Assembly (NCBI RefSeq): GCF_900187615.1 | Contig: NZ_FYDO01000029.1 | Location: 1 to 64,000, forward strand | DNA: 64,000 bases | Reading direction: 5' to 3' | From: Pseudomonas sp. Irchel s3f7 | GTDB taxonomy: Bacteria > Pseudomonadota > Gammaproteobacteria > Pseudomonadales > Pseudomonadaceae | The notes under the pieces: model-generated | Database searches by the model: none | The model's input: the letters and a program-made list of their open reading frames with translations, nothing else | Told to the model about the DNA's origin: nothing | In this document: positions 1-8,287 of the stretch, in pieces | Layout: each line of letters starts with the position of its first letter | Numbering within the stretch: position 1 is the first letter of the stretch | Program-made: the position numbers and the translations under genes

Positions 1-120
1 AAAGGGACCGAGGCGCTGGTGATACTTGCCAGAAAACTGGCTCGGGTACTGTTTGCCTTGATGAAAAACCAAAGTGAATACAAGCCTATTTCTATGTTTG
101 GGGGTTCCCCCCAAACATAG
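1..120 (+). CDS. IS110-family transposase, C-terminal fragment (cut by window edge)
   Basis: The first 40 codons are open in frame 1 and end at the TAG at 118-120. The peptide begins KGTEALVILARKLARVLFAL and continues MKNQSEYKP, the ending typical of IS110/IS116/IS902 transposases (DEDD/Transposase_20 type). Only the last 40 residues are inside the window, so neither the catalytic domains nor the intactness of the element can be judged. The last codons lie inside a perfect hairpin. IS110 elements insert without terminal inverted repeats, so the right end cannot be placed exactly from sequence alone. Confidence 0.75.
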   Translation, partial: KGTEALVILARKLARVLFALMKNQSEYKPISMFGGSPQT

Positions 121-122
121 AA
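90..122. repeat. 15-bp perfect hairpin at the end of the IS110 gene
   Basis: Bases 90-104 pair perfectly with 108-122 around a 3-nt loop (TTC). It includes the transposase stop codon. There is no T-run on either side, so it is probably not an ordinary intrinsic terminator. It may be an end structure of the insertion sequence or a transcription-blocking hairpin. Confidence 0.7.
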
Positions 123-172
123 TCTCCCACAGGGTTATTTGTTGAACACAGATGTTGTGTACGACATCGATC

Positions 173-200
173 ACTGTCAGAGCTTGCTCGCAATGGGCCC
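173..200. repeat. Partial REP sequence beside the IS110 end
   Basis: The string GAGCTTGCTCGCAATGG resembles one half of the REP elements found elsewhere in the window (GAGCTTGCTCGCGATGG), but its partner half is missing or displaced. A second REP-like tail (CTCCCACAGGG) lies at 124-134. This may be a REP disrupted by the insertion sequence. Confidence 0.4.
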
Positions 201-235
201 GGAACGGACGACACAAAGAACTCCGGCCGAATGAC

Positions 236-1621
236 TTAACCCAAAACCTCCCCCGCCACCTGATCAATTGCGTCCTTGGTGATGCCAACAATCAGGTCCG
301 CCTCTGCCTCGGTCAAGACCAACGGCGGCGCGAAGCCAAGAATGTCGCCATGGGGCATCGCCCGGGCAATCATGCCGCGCTCAAGACAAGCCGCCGAGAC
401 TTTCGGGCCGACTTTCAGTGCTGCATCGAACGGTGTGCGTTGTTCGCGATCAGCCATGAACTCAACCGCTGCGAGCATGCCGTCGCCGCGCACCTCGCCC
501 ACCAGCGGATGCCCTTCCAGGGTTTCACGCAGTCGACGATTGAGATAGCCGCCAACCTTCTCGGCATTGGCCGTGAGGTTTTCCCGCTCCAGAATATCGA
601 GGTTGGCCAGCGCCGCTGCGGCACAGATCGGGTGTCCGGAATAGGTCCAGCCATGGCCCATGGCACCTTGGGATTCGGAGGCCTTTTCGATGACATCCCA
701 AACCTTTTCACCGACGATCACTGCCGACAATGGTGCATAGGCGCTGGTCAGGCCTTTGGCAGTGGTTATCAGGTCCGGACGCATGCCGTATCGTTGGCTG
801 CCCATCTTCGAGCCGAGGCGACCAAAAGCGCAGACCACTTCGTCGGCGATCAGCAACACATCGTATTTATTCAGCACGGCTTGAATTGCAGCCCAGTAAC
901 CCGCTGGCGGCACGATGATGCCGCCCGTCCCCATCAACGGCTCGCCGATAAACGCCGCCACGGTGTCGGGGCCTTCGGCAAGGATCATTTTCTCCAGTTC
1001 GTCGGCGCAGTAATGTACGAACGCGGCCTCATCCATGCCAGTCGGCGCCTTGCGGTACCAGTGGGGGCACACGGTGTGCTTGATGCCTTCGGCCGGCAGG
1101 TCGAAATGTTGATGGAAGGTTGGCAGGCCGGTCAGGCTGCCGGTCATGATGCCCGAGCCGTGATAACCGCGGTCTCGGGAGATGATTTTCTTTTTCTGTG
1201 GACGACCCAGTACGTTGTTGTAGTAGCGCACCAGCTTGATCTGGGTTTCGTTGGCGTCGGAACCTGAGAGGCCGTAGTAGACCTTCTTCATGCCTTGCGG
1301 TGCCCAGTCGATTATGCGGTTCGACAGTTCGATGATCGCTTCGGTCGAATGCCCCACGTAGGTATGGTAATAGGCCAGTTCCTTGGCCTGCTTGTAGATG
1401 GCCTCGGCGACTTCGGTGCGACCATAGCCGATGTTCACGCAATACAGGCCAGCGAAGGCGTCGATGAATTCGCGGCCTTCGTGGTCGCGAATGCGGATGC
1501 CTGATGCGCTCTTGATGATGCGTCCCTTGAGTGCTCCGCTGGCGTGGTCATGGGCATGGGTCGAAGGGTGCATGAAATGCGCACGGTCTTGCTCGAACAG
1601 GGTATCGAATTCTTGGCTCAT
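236..1621 (-). CDS. doeD: Class III aminotransferase, probable L-2,4-diaminobutyrate transaminase (ectoine catabolism)
   Basis: PLP-dependent fold-type I class III aminotransferase of 461 residues, a normal family length. The Schiff-base lysine is K289 in TTAKGLTSAYAP, with the cofactor aspartate D260 in IADEVV and the GEPLMGTGG segment at 227-234. Sequence alone would allow several omega-amino acid:pyruvate or 2-oxoglutarate transaminases. Position as last gene of the eutBC-doeAB-doeX-doeC cluster makes DoeD (Atf) most likely: removal of the gamma-amino group of 2,4-diaminobutyrate to give aspartate semialdehyde, which doeC next door would oxidise. The start is supported by GAGGAG 8 nt upstream, and the gap to doeC is 11 nt, so the two are co-transcribed. 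The exact amino acceptor is not visible. Confidence 0.85.
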   Translation of the reverse strand: MSQEFDTLFEQDRAHFMHPSTHAHDHASGALKGRIIKSASGIRIRDHEGREFIDAFAGLYCVNIGYGRTEVAEAIYKQAKELAYYHTYVGHSTEAIIELSNRIIDWAPQGMKKVYYGLSGSDANETQIKLVRYYNNVLGRPQKKKIISRDRGYHGSGIMTGSLTGLPTFHQHFDLPAEGIKHTVCPHWYRKAPTGMDEAAFVHYCADELEKMILAEGPDTVAAFIGEPLMGTGGIIVPPAGYWAAIQAVLNKYDVLLIADEVVCAFGRLGSKMGSQRYGMRPDLITTAKGLTSAYAPLSAVIVGEKVWDVIEKASESQGAMGHGWTYSGHPICAAAALANLDILERENLTANAEKVGGYLNRRLRETLEGHPLVGEVRGDGMLAAVEFMADREQRTPFDAALKVGPKVSAACLERGMIARAMPHGDILGFAPPLVLTEAEADLIVGITKDAIDQVAGEVLG

Positions 1622-1632
1622 GGTAGATCTCC

Positions 1633-3105
1633 TCAGAACTGGCCTTGATGGTGCAGGCAGAAGTATTTGGTTTCGACAAAGGCTTCAAAGCCCTCGGTGC
1701 CGCCTTCACGGCCCAGCCCCGAGGCTTTCATGCCCCCGAACGGAATCGGATGGCCGGTGAACTTGACGCCGTTGACCGCGACCATGGCGTGGTCGAGACG
1801 ACGAATCAGCGGGTAGATCAGGTCCAGGCGATTGGAGCAAATGTAGGCGGCCAGACCGTATTCGGTGTCGTTGGCCATCTCAATGGCATGATCAAGGCTG
1901 TCGAACGGCATCACTCCGGCAATCGGCGCAAAGTTCTCTTCGCGGTAAATGCGCATTTGCGGTGTGACGTCTGCCAACACTGTGGGCTGATAGAACAGGC
2001 CACCAAGCGCATGCGCTTCGCCACCCACCAGTCGGTGCGCCCCCTGTTGCAAGGCATCGGCCACACGCTCGGCGGTGACATCAAAGGCGGCCTGATGCAT
2101 CAACGGGCCGATATCGACGCTCTGCTCCCGATCGCCGAGCATCGCCGGGCCGACCCGCAGTTCACGCACCGCCGAGGCAAAACCCTTGAGAAATTCCGGG
2201 TAGATCGAGCGATCGACCATGATGCGGTTGGCCGCACAGCAATCCTGGCCGGAGGTCTGGAACTTGGCGACGACCGCGACTTTTACTGCCAGCCCGAGAT
2301 CGGCATCGGCGCAGACAATGAACGGTGCGTTACCGCCCAGTTCCAGCGATACCTTCTTTACATCCGCAGCCGCCGCTTGCAGCACCAACTTACCCACACG
2401 GGTCGAGCCGGTGAAACTCACCGAGCGCACGCGACGGTCCTGCACCAGGGTTTGCATGGCCATTTGCGGTTCGCCCAGCACCACGTTGAACACACCGGCC
2501 GGGAAACCCGCTTCCTCCGCCAGTTGCGCCAGGGCAAACGCGGAGTACGGTGTTTCATGGGCGGGCTTGATCACCACGGTACAACCGGCTGCCAAGGCGG
2601 CCGCCGCTTTGCGGGTGATCATGGCCGAGGGAAAATTCCACGGGGTCAGCAGCGCACAGACACCGACCGGTTCCTTGAGCGTGCCCAGGTGCGCACCGGG
2701 TATGTGGCTGGGAATGTTCTGCCCATAAAGGCGCCGCGCCTCCTCGGCGAACCAGGGAATGAAGCTGACCGCATAGGCGATTTCACCGCGGGACTCGGCC
2801 AGGGACTTGCCCTGCTCCAGGCTGAGAATCCGCGCGAGGTCTTCCTGATGCTCAAGAATCAGTGCCGCCCAGCGTCGCAGAATCAACCCGCGTGCCTCCA
2901 GGCTTTGTTCGCGCCAGCCGGTAAACGCACGGTGGGCCGCGTCGATGGCCGCGACAATTTGCGGCTGATCGAGCATCGGCACATGGCCGATGAGTTTTTG
3001 ATCGGCCGGGTTATGCACGGCGATACTGTGACCGCTGTCGCTGTGGACCCAATGGCCGTCAACGTAGCAAAGGGCCTTGAACAGCAGTGGATGTTTATAG
3101 GTCAT
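1633..3105 (-). CDS. doeC: NAD(P)-dependent semialdehyde dehydrogenase, probable aspartate-semialdehyde dehydrogenase of ectoine catabolism
   Basis: Aldehyde dehydrogenase superfamily protein of 490 residues, closest in look to succinate-semialdehyde dehydrogenases (GabD). Visible motifs are the TPWNFP segment (154-159), general base E255 in LELGG, and catalytic Cys C289 in GQDCCAANR. The reading frame extends further upstream, but ATG 3105 has GGAG 9 nt ahead and begins at the family-typical N terminus, so it is preferred. In the ectoine pathway this enzyme (DoeC, Ssd) oxidises aspartate semialdehyde to L-aspartate, the point of entry to central metabolism. A degenerate REPIN separates it from doeX. 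A role in GABA or putrescine use cannot be excluded from sequence alone. Confidence 0.85.
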   Translation of the reverse strand: MTYKHPLLFKALCYVDGHWVHSDSGHSIAVHNPADQKLIGHVPMLDQPQIVAAIDAAHRAFTGWREQSLEARGLILRRWAALILEHQEDLARILSLEQGKSLAESRGEIAYAVSFIPWFAEEARRLYGQNIPSHIPGAHLGTLKEPVGVCALLTPWNFPSAMITRKAAAALAAGCTVVIKPAHETPYSAFALAQLAEEAGFPAGVFNVVLGEPQMAMQTLVQDRRVRSVSFTGSTRVGKLVLQAAAADVKKVSLELGGNAPFIVCADADLGLAVKVAVVAKFQTSGQDCCAANRIMVDRSIYPEFLKGFASAVRELRVGPAMLGDREQSVDIGPLMHQAAFDVTAERVADALQQGAHRLVGGEAHALGGLFYQPTVLADVTPQMRIYREENFAPIAGVMPFDSLDHAIEMANDTEYGLAAYICSNRLDLIYPLIRRLDHAMVAVNGVKFTGHPIPFGGMKASGLGREGGTEGFEAFVETKYFCLHHQGQF

Positions 3106-3241
3106 GGCGTTCACTCCAATCCGTGTGCGTAGAACCATGCTAGGGCAGCAAGACCTCGGGGATTTGGCGTTTGAACGGGGTGCGGCAGGTGGTTTTTTCT
3201 GATTGAGCGGGGGTAAATCGGGGATTTTTGCGGTGTGAATA

Positions 3242-3320
3242 CTGCTCACGATGGCGGGACACCCGTCAATGCAGGGTTGAATGTAAGGGCGCTATCGCGA
3301 GCAGGCTCGCTCCCACAGGG
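3242..3320. repeat. REPIN (degenerate pair of inverted REPs)
   Basis: A degenerate left REP (CTGCTCACGATGGCGG) and a good right REP (CGCGAGCAGGCTCGCTCCCACAG) face each other between doeX and doeC. Such elements can form stem-loops that stabilise upstream mRNA or end transcription. Confidence 0.65.
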
Positions 3321-3332
3321 AATAGCGTGTTT

Positions 3333-3812
3333 TCAAAGCTCCTGCGCCACTTCGGCCGGCAACGCGCCGCCGGTCTTGATGGTCTTGGTGACGATGTAGG
3401 TGAAGTAGCGTTCGATGCCCAGGTCGTCGAGCAACAACTGGTCGATGAAGCGCTGGTAATGGTCAATGTCCGGTGCCTGGATCATCGCCATGTAATCGAC
3501 GCCACCACCGGTGGCGTAACAGAACGCCACTTCCGCAGCCTCGTTCATGCGCTGTTCGAAACGCCGCATGTCCTGCGCGGTGTGTCGAGCCAAGGTGATT
3601 TCCACCAGCACCTGTTGGCTTTTGAACACCGCGTTCCAGTCGATCTGCGCCCGGTAGCCCTTGATCAAGCCCAGGCTTTCGAGTTTGCGCACCCGCTCCC
3701 ACGCAGGCGTTACCGACAGGTTGATCGCCTCAGCCAGGCTCGATTTGGTGATACGCCCGTCTTCAGCGAGGATTCGCAGGATTTTCAGGTCATAGCGATC
3801 GAGTTTGTGCAT
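3333..3812 (-). CDS. doeX: Lrp/AsnC-family transcriptional regulator of the ectoine cluster
   Basis: 159 residues with the standard Lrp/AsnC layout. An N-terminal winged HTH (about 1-60, LDRYDLKILRILAEDGRITK then SLAEAINLSVTPAWERVRKL) precedes an alpha-beta RAM ligand-binding domain (about 68-145). Proteins of this type are part of ectoine-degradation clusters (DoeX in Halomonas, AsnC in Ruegeria) and act as feast/famine activators or repressors of the degradation genes. AGGAG lies 11 nt before the start. It sits inside the catabolic gene run but is flanked on both sides by REPINs, which may uncouple its transcript level from doeB and doeC. Its effector is not predictable from the sequence. 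Confidence 0.85.
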   Translation of the reverse strand: MHKLDRYDLKILRILAEDGRITKSSLAEAINLSVTPAWERVRKLESLGLIKGYRAQIDWNAVFKSQQVLVEITLARHTAQDMRRFEQRMNEAAEVAFCYATGGGVDYMAMIQAPDIDHYQRFIDQLLLDDLGIERYFTYIVTKTIKTGGALPAEVAQEL

Positions 3813-3845
3813 GGGCCGAGAATCTCCTGAATGGATGAGAAACCC

Positions 3846-3935
3846 TGTAGGAGCGAGCTTGCTCGCGATGGCGGCATGTCAGTCACGTCTTTATTGGATG
3901 AGCTGGCGCTATCGCGAGCAGGCTCGCTCCCACAT
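3846..3935. repeat. REPIN between doeB and doeX
   Basis: Left half TGTAGGAGCGAGCTTGCTCG and right half CGAGCAGGCTCGCTCCCACA are inverted around about 40 nt. It fills most of the 134-nt gap between doeB and doeX. Confidence 0.85.
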
Positions 3936-3946
3936 GGGGTTTTGGG

Positions 3947-4948
3947 TTAGTTCAATACATCCGCGATTACCGCAATGGTATCGCCACAGCGCACCAGTCC
4001 CGGAAAATGCCGCGCCGCCAGCAGACCGCTGCGCGCCGCACGATATTCAACCGACGCCGCGCCGCTTCGGGTAGCGTCGTACACCCGGGCAATCACTTCA
4101 CCTTGCTCCACGTTGTCCCCCAGATCACGGCACATTTCCAGCAGACCGTCGTGCTCGCTGGCGATGAAGCAATCGCCGTCGGGCATGTCGAGCATGATCG
4201 ACGGTGCGAGCTGCACCTCGCCGTCAAGGATCCCGGCATGCACCAGCAAATTGCGCACACCGCGTTCGGCAATCGCCACGCTGCGCGCCGTGGAAGAGCC
4301 GCCGCCGCCCAGTTCGGTGGTGACGAAGACTTTGCCCTGGCGTTCGGCGGCGGTGTCGTACATCGCCCCGGCATCGAGTTCCAGCATGCGCATGCTGTAC
4401 GGTGCATTGAAGGCACGCATCCCGGCCTCGCATTGCGCCTGCTGCTGTTTATCCGGCAGCACATGACAAGCGGCGAACGGCAGGAAATCCAGGGTGCGTC
4501 CGCCGGAGTGAATGTCCAGCACGATATCGGCCAATGGCAGCAAGGTACGCGTGAAGTAGTCGGCGATTTTCTCGGTCACCGTACCGTCCGGCTTGCCGGG
4601 AAAACTGCGGTTGAGATTGCCCTTGTCGATCGGTGACGTACGTCGCCCGGCATGGAACGCCGGGGTGTTCATGAACGGCACGATAATCAATCGCCCGCTC
4701 ACGTCTTTGGCCGACAGGCTTTGCGCCAGTTTGCTCAGTGCTACCGGCCCTTCGTATTCGTCGCCATGGTTGCCACCGGTGAGCAGCGCGGTCCGCCCCT
4801 CACCGCGTTGAATCACCGTGACCGGAATCATCACCGCCCCCCAGGCCGAGTCGTCCCGGGAATACGGCAGTTTGAGAAAACCGTGCTGCACGCCTTCACG
4901 GGCGAAATCCACCGTGGCGCTGATTGGGTTGTCCGGCAATTCGCTCAT
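3947..4948 (-). CDS. doeB: N-alpha-acetyl-L-2,4-diaminobutyrate deacetylase
   Basis: 333-residue member of the succinylglutamate desuccinylase/aspartoacylase (AstE/AspA, M14-like) zinc hydrolases. Predicted zinc ligands are H61 and E64 in GGNHGDEYEGP and H147 in DIHSGG; the catalytic Glu is E212 in TTELGGGG. In the ectoine pathway DoeB (EutE) removes the acetyl group from the ring-opened product of DoeA, giving 2,4-diaminobutyrate; published work describes a DoeA-DoeB hydrolase-deacetylase complex. AAGGA 7 nt upstream supports the start, and only 3 nt separate it from the doeA stop, consistent with coupled synthesis of the two partners. Confidence 0.93.
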   Translation of the reverse strand: MSELPDNPISATVDFAREGVQHGFLKLPYSRDDSAWGAVMIPVTVIQRGEGRTALLTGGNHGDEYEGPVALSKLAQSLSAKDVSGRLIIVPFMNTPAFHAGRRTSPIDKGNLNRSFPGKPDGTVTEKIADYFTRTLLPLADIVLDIHSGGRTLDFLPFAACHVLPDKQQQAQCEAGMRAFNAPYSMRMLELDAGAMYDTAAERQGKVFVTTELGGGGSSTARSVAIAERGVRNLLVHAGILDGEVQLAPSIMLDMPDGDCFIASEHDGLLEMCRDLGDNVEQGEVIARVYDATRSGAASVEYRAARSGLLAARHFPGLVRCGDTIAVIADVLN

Positions 4949-4951
4949 GAT

Positions 4952-6142
4952 TCAATCCTTCACGAACAGTTGGCGTGGCACGTTGCACAAGGTTTCGACG
5001 CCGGTTTCAGTGATCAGAATGCTCTCGGTGATCTCCAGCCCCCAGTCGTCCATCCACAGGCCCGGCATGAAGTGGAAGGTCATGCCCGGTTGCAACACGC
5101 TGGTGTCGCCGGGACGCAGGCTCATGGTGCGCTCGCCCCAATCCGGTGGATAACTGATGCCGATCGGGTAGCCGCAACGGCTGTCCTTGTGGATGCCGAA
5201 TTTCTCCAGCACCTTGAAAAACGCCGTCGCGATGTCGCCGGTGGTGTTGCCCGGTTTGGCCGCTTCAAGCCCGGCGGCGATGCCTTCGACCACGGCTTTT
5301 TCACCGTCGAGAAAATGCTGCGGCGGCTTGCCCAGGTAAATGGTGCGCGACAACGGGCAATGGTAACGCTTGTAGCAACCGGCGATTTCAAAGAAGGTGC
5401 CGGCGCCCTTTTCGAACGGCGTATCGTCCCAGGTCAGGTGCGGCGCGCTGGCATCGGCACCGGTCGGCAACAGAGGCACGATGGCCGGGTAATCACCGCC
5501 ATGGCCGTCGGCGCCGAGGATGCCGCTGCTGTAGATCTCGGCCACCAATTCATTCTTGCGCATGCCCGGCTCGATCCGTTCGAGGATCCGCCCGTGCATG
5601 TTTTCAACGATGCGAGCGGCGATGCGCATGTAGGCGATTTCCTGCGGCGACTTGATCGCCCGTTGCCAGTTCACCAGGCCGACCGCATCCACCAACGTGG
5701 CACTCGGCAAGTGTTTTTTCAGCGACAGGTAAGCCGCAGCGCTGAAGTAATAGTTGTCCATCTCCACACCGATGGTCAGCGCGTCCCAACCACGGGCGCT
5801 GATGACTTCCCGCGACAGGTAATCCATCGGGTGACGTTCCCGGGACTGCACGTAGATGTCCGGATAACCAACGATGTTCTCCTGCCGCATGAACACCGTG
5901 CGCCTGGCGCCATTGGCATCCTGCCCGCGACCGAACCACACGGGCTCGCCGTCGAGCGCCAGCAGCACGCACTGATGGACATAAAACGACCAACCGTCGT
6001 AGCCGGTCAGCCAGGCCATGTTCGACGGATCGGTGACCAGCAACAACTCGATGCCCTGCGCCTGCATGGCCGCTCGAACCTTGGCCAGACGCTGGGCATA
6101 TTCCCCCCGTTCGAACGGGAGATTGACGACTATCTGAGACAT
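4952..6142 (-). CDS. doeA: Ectoine hydrolase (M24/creatinase-like)
   Basis: 396 residues with an N-terminal creatinase domain (about 1-150) and a C-terminal pita-bread M24 domain. The metal-ligand Asp positions of aminopeptidase P/prolidase appear replaced: the stretch TFFEIAGCYKRYHCPLSRT has no DxxxxY..D pattern, as in metal-free creatinase-type hydrolases. DoeA (EutD) opens the ectoine ring to N-acetyl-2,4-diaminobutyrate, the first committed step. GAGG lies 8 nt before ATG 6142. It sits between eutC and doeB in the canonical order. Residue-level substrate specificity cannot be proven from sequence, but this context is hard to explain otherwise. Confidence 0.93.
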   Translation of the reverse strand: MSQIVVNLPFERGEYAQRLAKVRAAMQAQGIELLLVTDPSNMAWLTGYDGWSFYVHQCVLLALDGEPVWFGRGQDANGARRTVFMRQENIVGYPDIYVQSRERHPMDYLSREVISARGWDALTIGVEMDNYYFSAAAYLSLKKHLPSATLVDAVGLVNWQRAIKSPQEIAYMRIAARIVENMHGRILERIEPGMRKNELVAEIYSSGILGADGHGGDYPAIVPLLPTGADASAPHLTWDDTPFEKGAGTFFEIAGCYKRYHCPLSRTIYLGKPPQHFLDGEKAVVEGIAAGLEAAKPGNTTGDIATAFFKVLEKFGIHKDSRCGYPIGISYPPDWGERTMSLRPGDTSVLQPGMTFHFMPGLWMDDWGLEITESILITETGVETLCNVPRQLFVKD

Positions 6143-6184
6143 GCACCTGCCCTCTGATAAATGACACGCGGATGAAAAAACCGG

Positions 6185-7177
6185 TTAACTGCCGAACTGG
6201 AATCCCTTGCCTGCCGAACGCGCGCGCTCGAATGCCAGGTTGGCCATGGCCGTGTCCTGAGCACCGGTGCCGGTGAGGTCGCACAAAGTGATTTGTGTTT
6301 CATTTGTGCGACCGGGACACTGCCCGGCCAGCACCTGCCCCAACTCTGCGAAGTCGGACTCGTCGCTGAGGACGCCAGCTTCCAGGGCGTGATGCAACTC
6401 GCCGAGAATGCGGGTCTGGCTCAAGCGATCCGCCACGTAGCAATCGACCTGAGCCAGGGCTTTGGGGGCAATTTCGTTTTTGTGCTCGGCATCTGAACCC
6501 ATGGCCGTGATGTGCAGGCCAGGCTGCAAATGCCGCACGTCAATCAAGGGCTCGCGGCTCGGCGTGCAAGTGATGGCGATGTCCACGCCATCCATGGCCT
6601 CGTCGATACTTGCGCACAGCCTGACCGCCAGCCCGCTGTCACGCGCCAGATCGACACTGAAGGCTTCGGCCTTGGCGTAGTCGCGAGCCCAAACCCGCAC
6701 GCTCTCGATCGGCCGTACCAGCCGCAAAGCCTGAAGTTGCAACGCCGCCTGCTCGCCGGCCCCGATCAGCGCCACGCTGCGACTGTCGGACCGCGACAAT
6801 GCACGTGCGGCCACGGCGCCCGCCGCCGCCGTGCGCACGGCTGTCAGGTAGCCGTTATCCAGCAACAAGGCATCGAGCAAACCGGTGCGTGCTGACAGCA
6901 GCATCATCATGCCGTTGAGGCTCGGCAGACCGAGTTTCGGGTTGTCGAAAAATCCCGGACTGACCTTGATTGCGAAGCGCTCCAGTCCGGGTAGATACGC
7001 CGTCTTCACGTCCACTTCGCCGTTATGCTCGGGGATGTCCAGGCGCAGGATCGGCGGCATGTCCACGGCGGCGGTGGCCAGCAGCAGGAAGGCTTGCTCG
7101 ATGGCTTCGATACTCGGCAGATCAAGGGCCACGCAGGCTCGCAGATCCGCTTCGCTCAACAGGGTGATTTCACTCAT
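6185..7177 (-). CDS. eutC: Ornithine cyclodeaminase/mu-crystallin-like protein of ectoine utilisation
   Basis: 330-residue ornithine cyclodeaminase/mu-crystallin family protein. It has a Rossmann NAD-binding segment beginning SVALIGAGEQAALQLQAL and the substrate-side block VKTAYLPGLERFAIKVSPGF. The open frame runs further upstream, but ATG 7177 follows a GGAG and matches the family N terminus (MSEITLLSEADL). EutC occurs with EutB in ectoine/hydroxyectoine clusters and is thought to help convert 5-hydroxyectoine to ectoine; the exact reaction is not settled. It lies 34 nt after eutB and 42 nt before doeA. Confidence 0.85.
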   Translation of the reverse strand: MSEITLLSEADLRACVALDLPSIEAIEQAFLLLATAAVDMPPILRLDIPEHNGEVDVKTAYLPGLERFAIKVSPGFFDNPKLGLPSLNGMMMLLSARTGLLDALLLDNGYLTAVRTAAAGAVAARALSRSDSRSVALIGAGEQAALQLQALRLVRPIESVRVWARDYAKAEAFSVDLARDSGLAVRLCASIDEAMDGVDIAITCTPSREPLIDVRHLQPGLHITAMGSDAEHKNEIAPKALAQVDCYVADRLSQTRILGELHHALEAGVLSDESDFAELGQVLAGQCPGRTNETQITLCDLTGTGAQDTAMANLAFERARSAGKGFQFGS

Positions 7178-7211
7178 CAACGCTGCACTCCAGTCTGATT
7201 TTTGATTGAGT

Positions 7212-8180
7212 TCACGCATCCGCGCCGGCCAGCACACGCAGATGCTGGTCGACGTCGACATTGCGACCGCTGACCACCACCACGATCGGCCCACGCGGTT
7301 CGATCAAACCATCAAGCACAGCGCCAATTCCCACCGCCGCCGCGCCTTCGAGTACCAGGCGCTCTTCGCGATAGGCATGGCGCAAGGCATGGGCGATGGA
7401 AGCTTCGCTGAGCAGATGCAGGTGGTCGCAGGTGTCGCGGGTCATGTTGAAGGTGTAACGGTTGTCCAGGCCGATGCCGCCGCCGAGGGAGTCGGCGAGG
7501 GTCGGCAGTTCCTCGACTTCCACGGGATGTCCGGTGGACAGGCTGGCGTGCATGGCCGCGCCGCGCTGCATGCTGATGCCATGCGTAACGATCTGCGGGT
7601 TGGCGCTTTTGAGGGCCAGTGCCACGCCGGCAAACAGACCACCGCCGGACAACGGCACCAGTACTTGAGCGACATCCGGCAGTTGTTCAAGGATCTCCAG
7701 CCCCAGTGTGCCCTGGCCGGCGATGACGGCAGGGTGATCGAATGGAGGTAGCAGAGTGGCGCCCTGCTCGCGGGCAATACGCTCGGCTTCGCACTGGGCA
7801 TCGTCCTGGGACTGGCCGACGATGCGCACTTGCGCACCGAGATCACGAATGGCCTGAACTTTATTTCCCGGCACCAGATGCGATAGACAAATCGTCGCCT
7901 TCACACCTTGCTGCGATGCGGCATAGGCCAGTGCCCGCCCATGATTGCCCGTCGACGCGGCGACCACGCCACACGCCTTTTGCTCGGCATTGAGTTGGGC
8001 CACGGCATTGCTCGCGCCACGCAACTTGAAGCTGCCGGTGATTTGCTGGGATTCGAGCTTGAGGTACACCGGCACGCCCAACCGCCGGGACAGGCTGGGC
8101 GAATGTTCCATGGGCGTGCACCGGACCAGCGATTGAATACGTTGGCGGGCGAGGTAGATATCGTTTAGCAGCACTGACAT
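7212..8180 (-). CDS. eutB: Threonine dehydratase-like PLP enzyme, probable hydroxyectoine utilisation dehydratase
   Basis: 322-residue fold-type II PLP enzyme resembling threonine/serine dehydratases. The PLP lysine is K52 in GSFKLRGA; the substrate loop is STGNHGRA (76-83) and the phosphate loop SGGGLFAG (178-185). The family name EutB comes from hydroxyectoine clusters, where it is predicted to act with EutC on the hydroxylated ring. It is the first gene of the catabolic transcript; its upstream region holds a motif shared with the ehuB promoter. A general serine/threonine dehydratase would look similar, so the specific role rests on context. GGGA about 7 nt upstream supports the start. Confidence 0.85.
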   Translation of the reverse strand: MSVLLNDIYLARQRIQSLVRCTPMEHSPSLSRRLGVPVYLKLESQQITGSFKLRGASNAVAQLNAEQKACGVVAASTGNHGRALAYAASQQGVKATICLSHLVPGNKVQAIRDLGAQVRIVGQSQDDAQCEAERIAREQGATLLPPFDHPAVIAGQGTLGLEILEQLPDVAQVLVPLSGGGLFAGVALALKSANPQIVTHGISMQRGAAMHASLSTGHPVEVEELPTLADSLGGGIGLDNRYTFNMTRDTCDHLHLLSEASIAHALRHAYREERLVLEGAAAVGIGAVLDGLIEPRGPIVVVVSGRNVDVDQHLRVLAGADA

Positions 8181-8239
8181 GACCGCGTCCCAAGTGAGGT
8201 GTTGGGCGCAGTCTAAGAGGGCTGGATTGTCGTGATGAA

Positions 8240-8254
8240 TGTACTAGGGCAATT
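8240..8254 (-). promoter_or_regulatory. Candidate EnuR operator in the eutB promoter
   Basis: On the minus strand this reads AATTGCCCTAGTACA, matching 13 of 15 bases of the site at 9743-9757 (AATTGTCCTAGTGCA) in front of ehuB. Both copies read toward the gene they would control. It lies 60 nt upstream of the eutB start. Binding is inferred, not shown. Confidence 0.5.
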
Positions 8255-8287
8255 TAGTCGACAAACTTTTTGGCACCGGTTGCCCGC

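Noticed and set aside
152-1267. Long plus-strand open frame (371 codons) opposite doeD
   Set aside because: Antisense to a clear aminotransferase gene; its product is compositionally odd and matches no family. A by-product of high GC at third positions.
1645-3132. 495-codon plus-strand open frame opposite doeC
   Set aside because: Mirror of a well-supported dehydrogenase gene, no ribosome-binding site, no domain.
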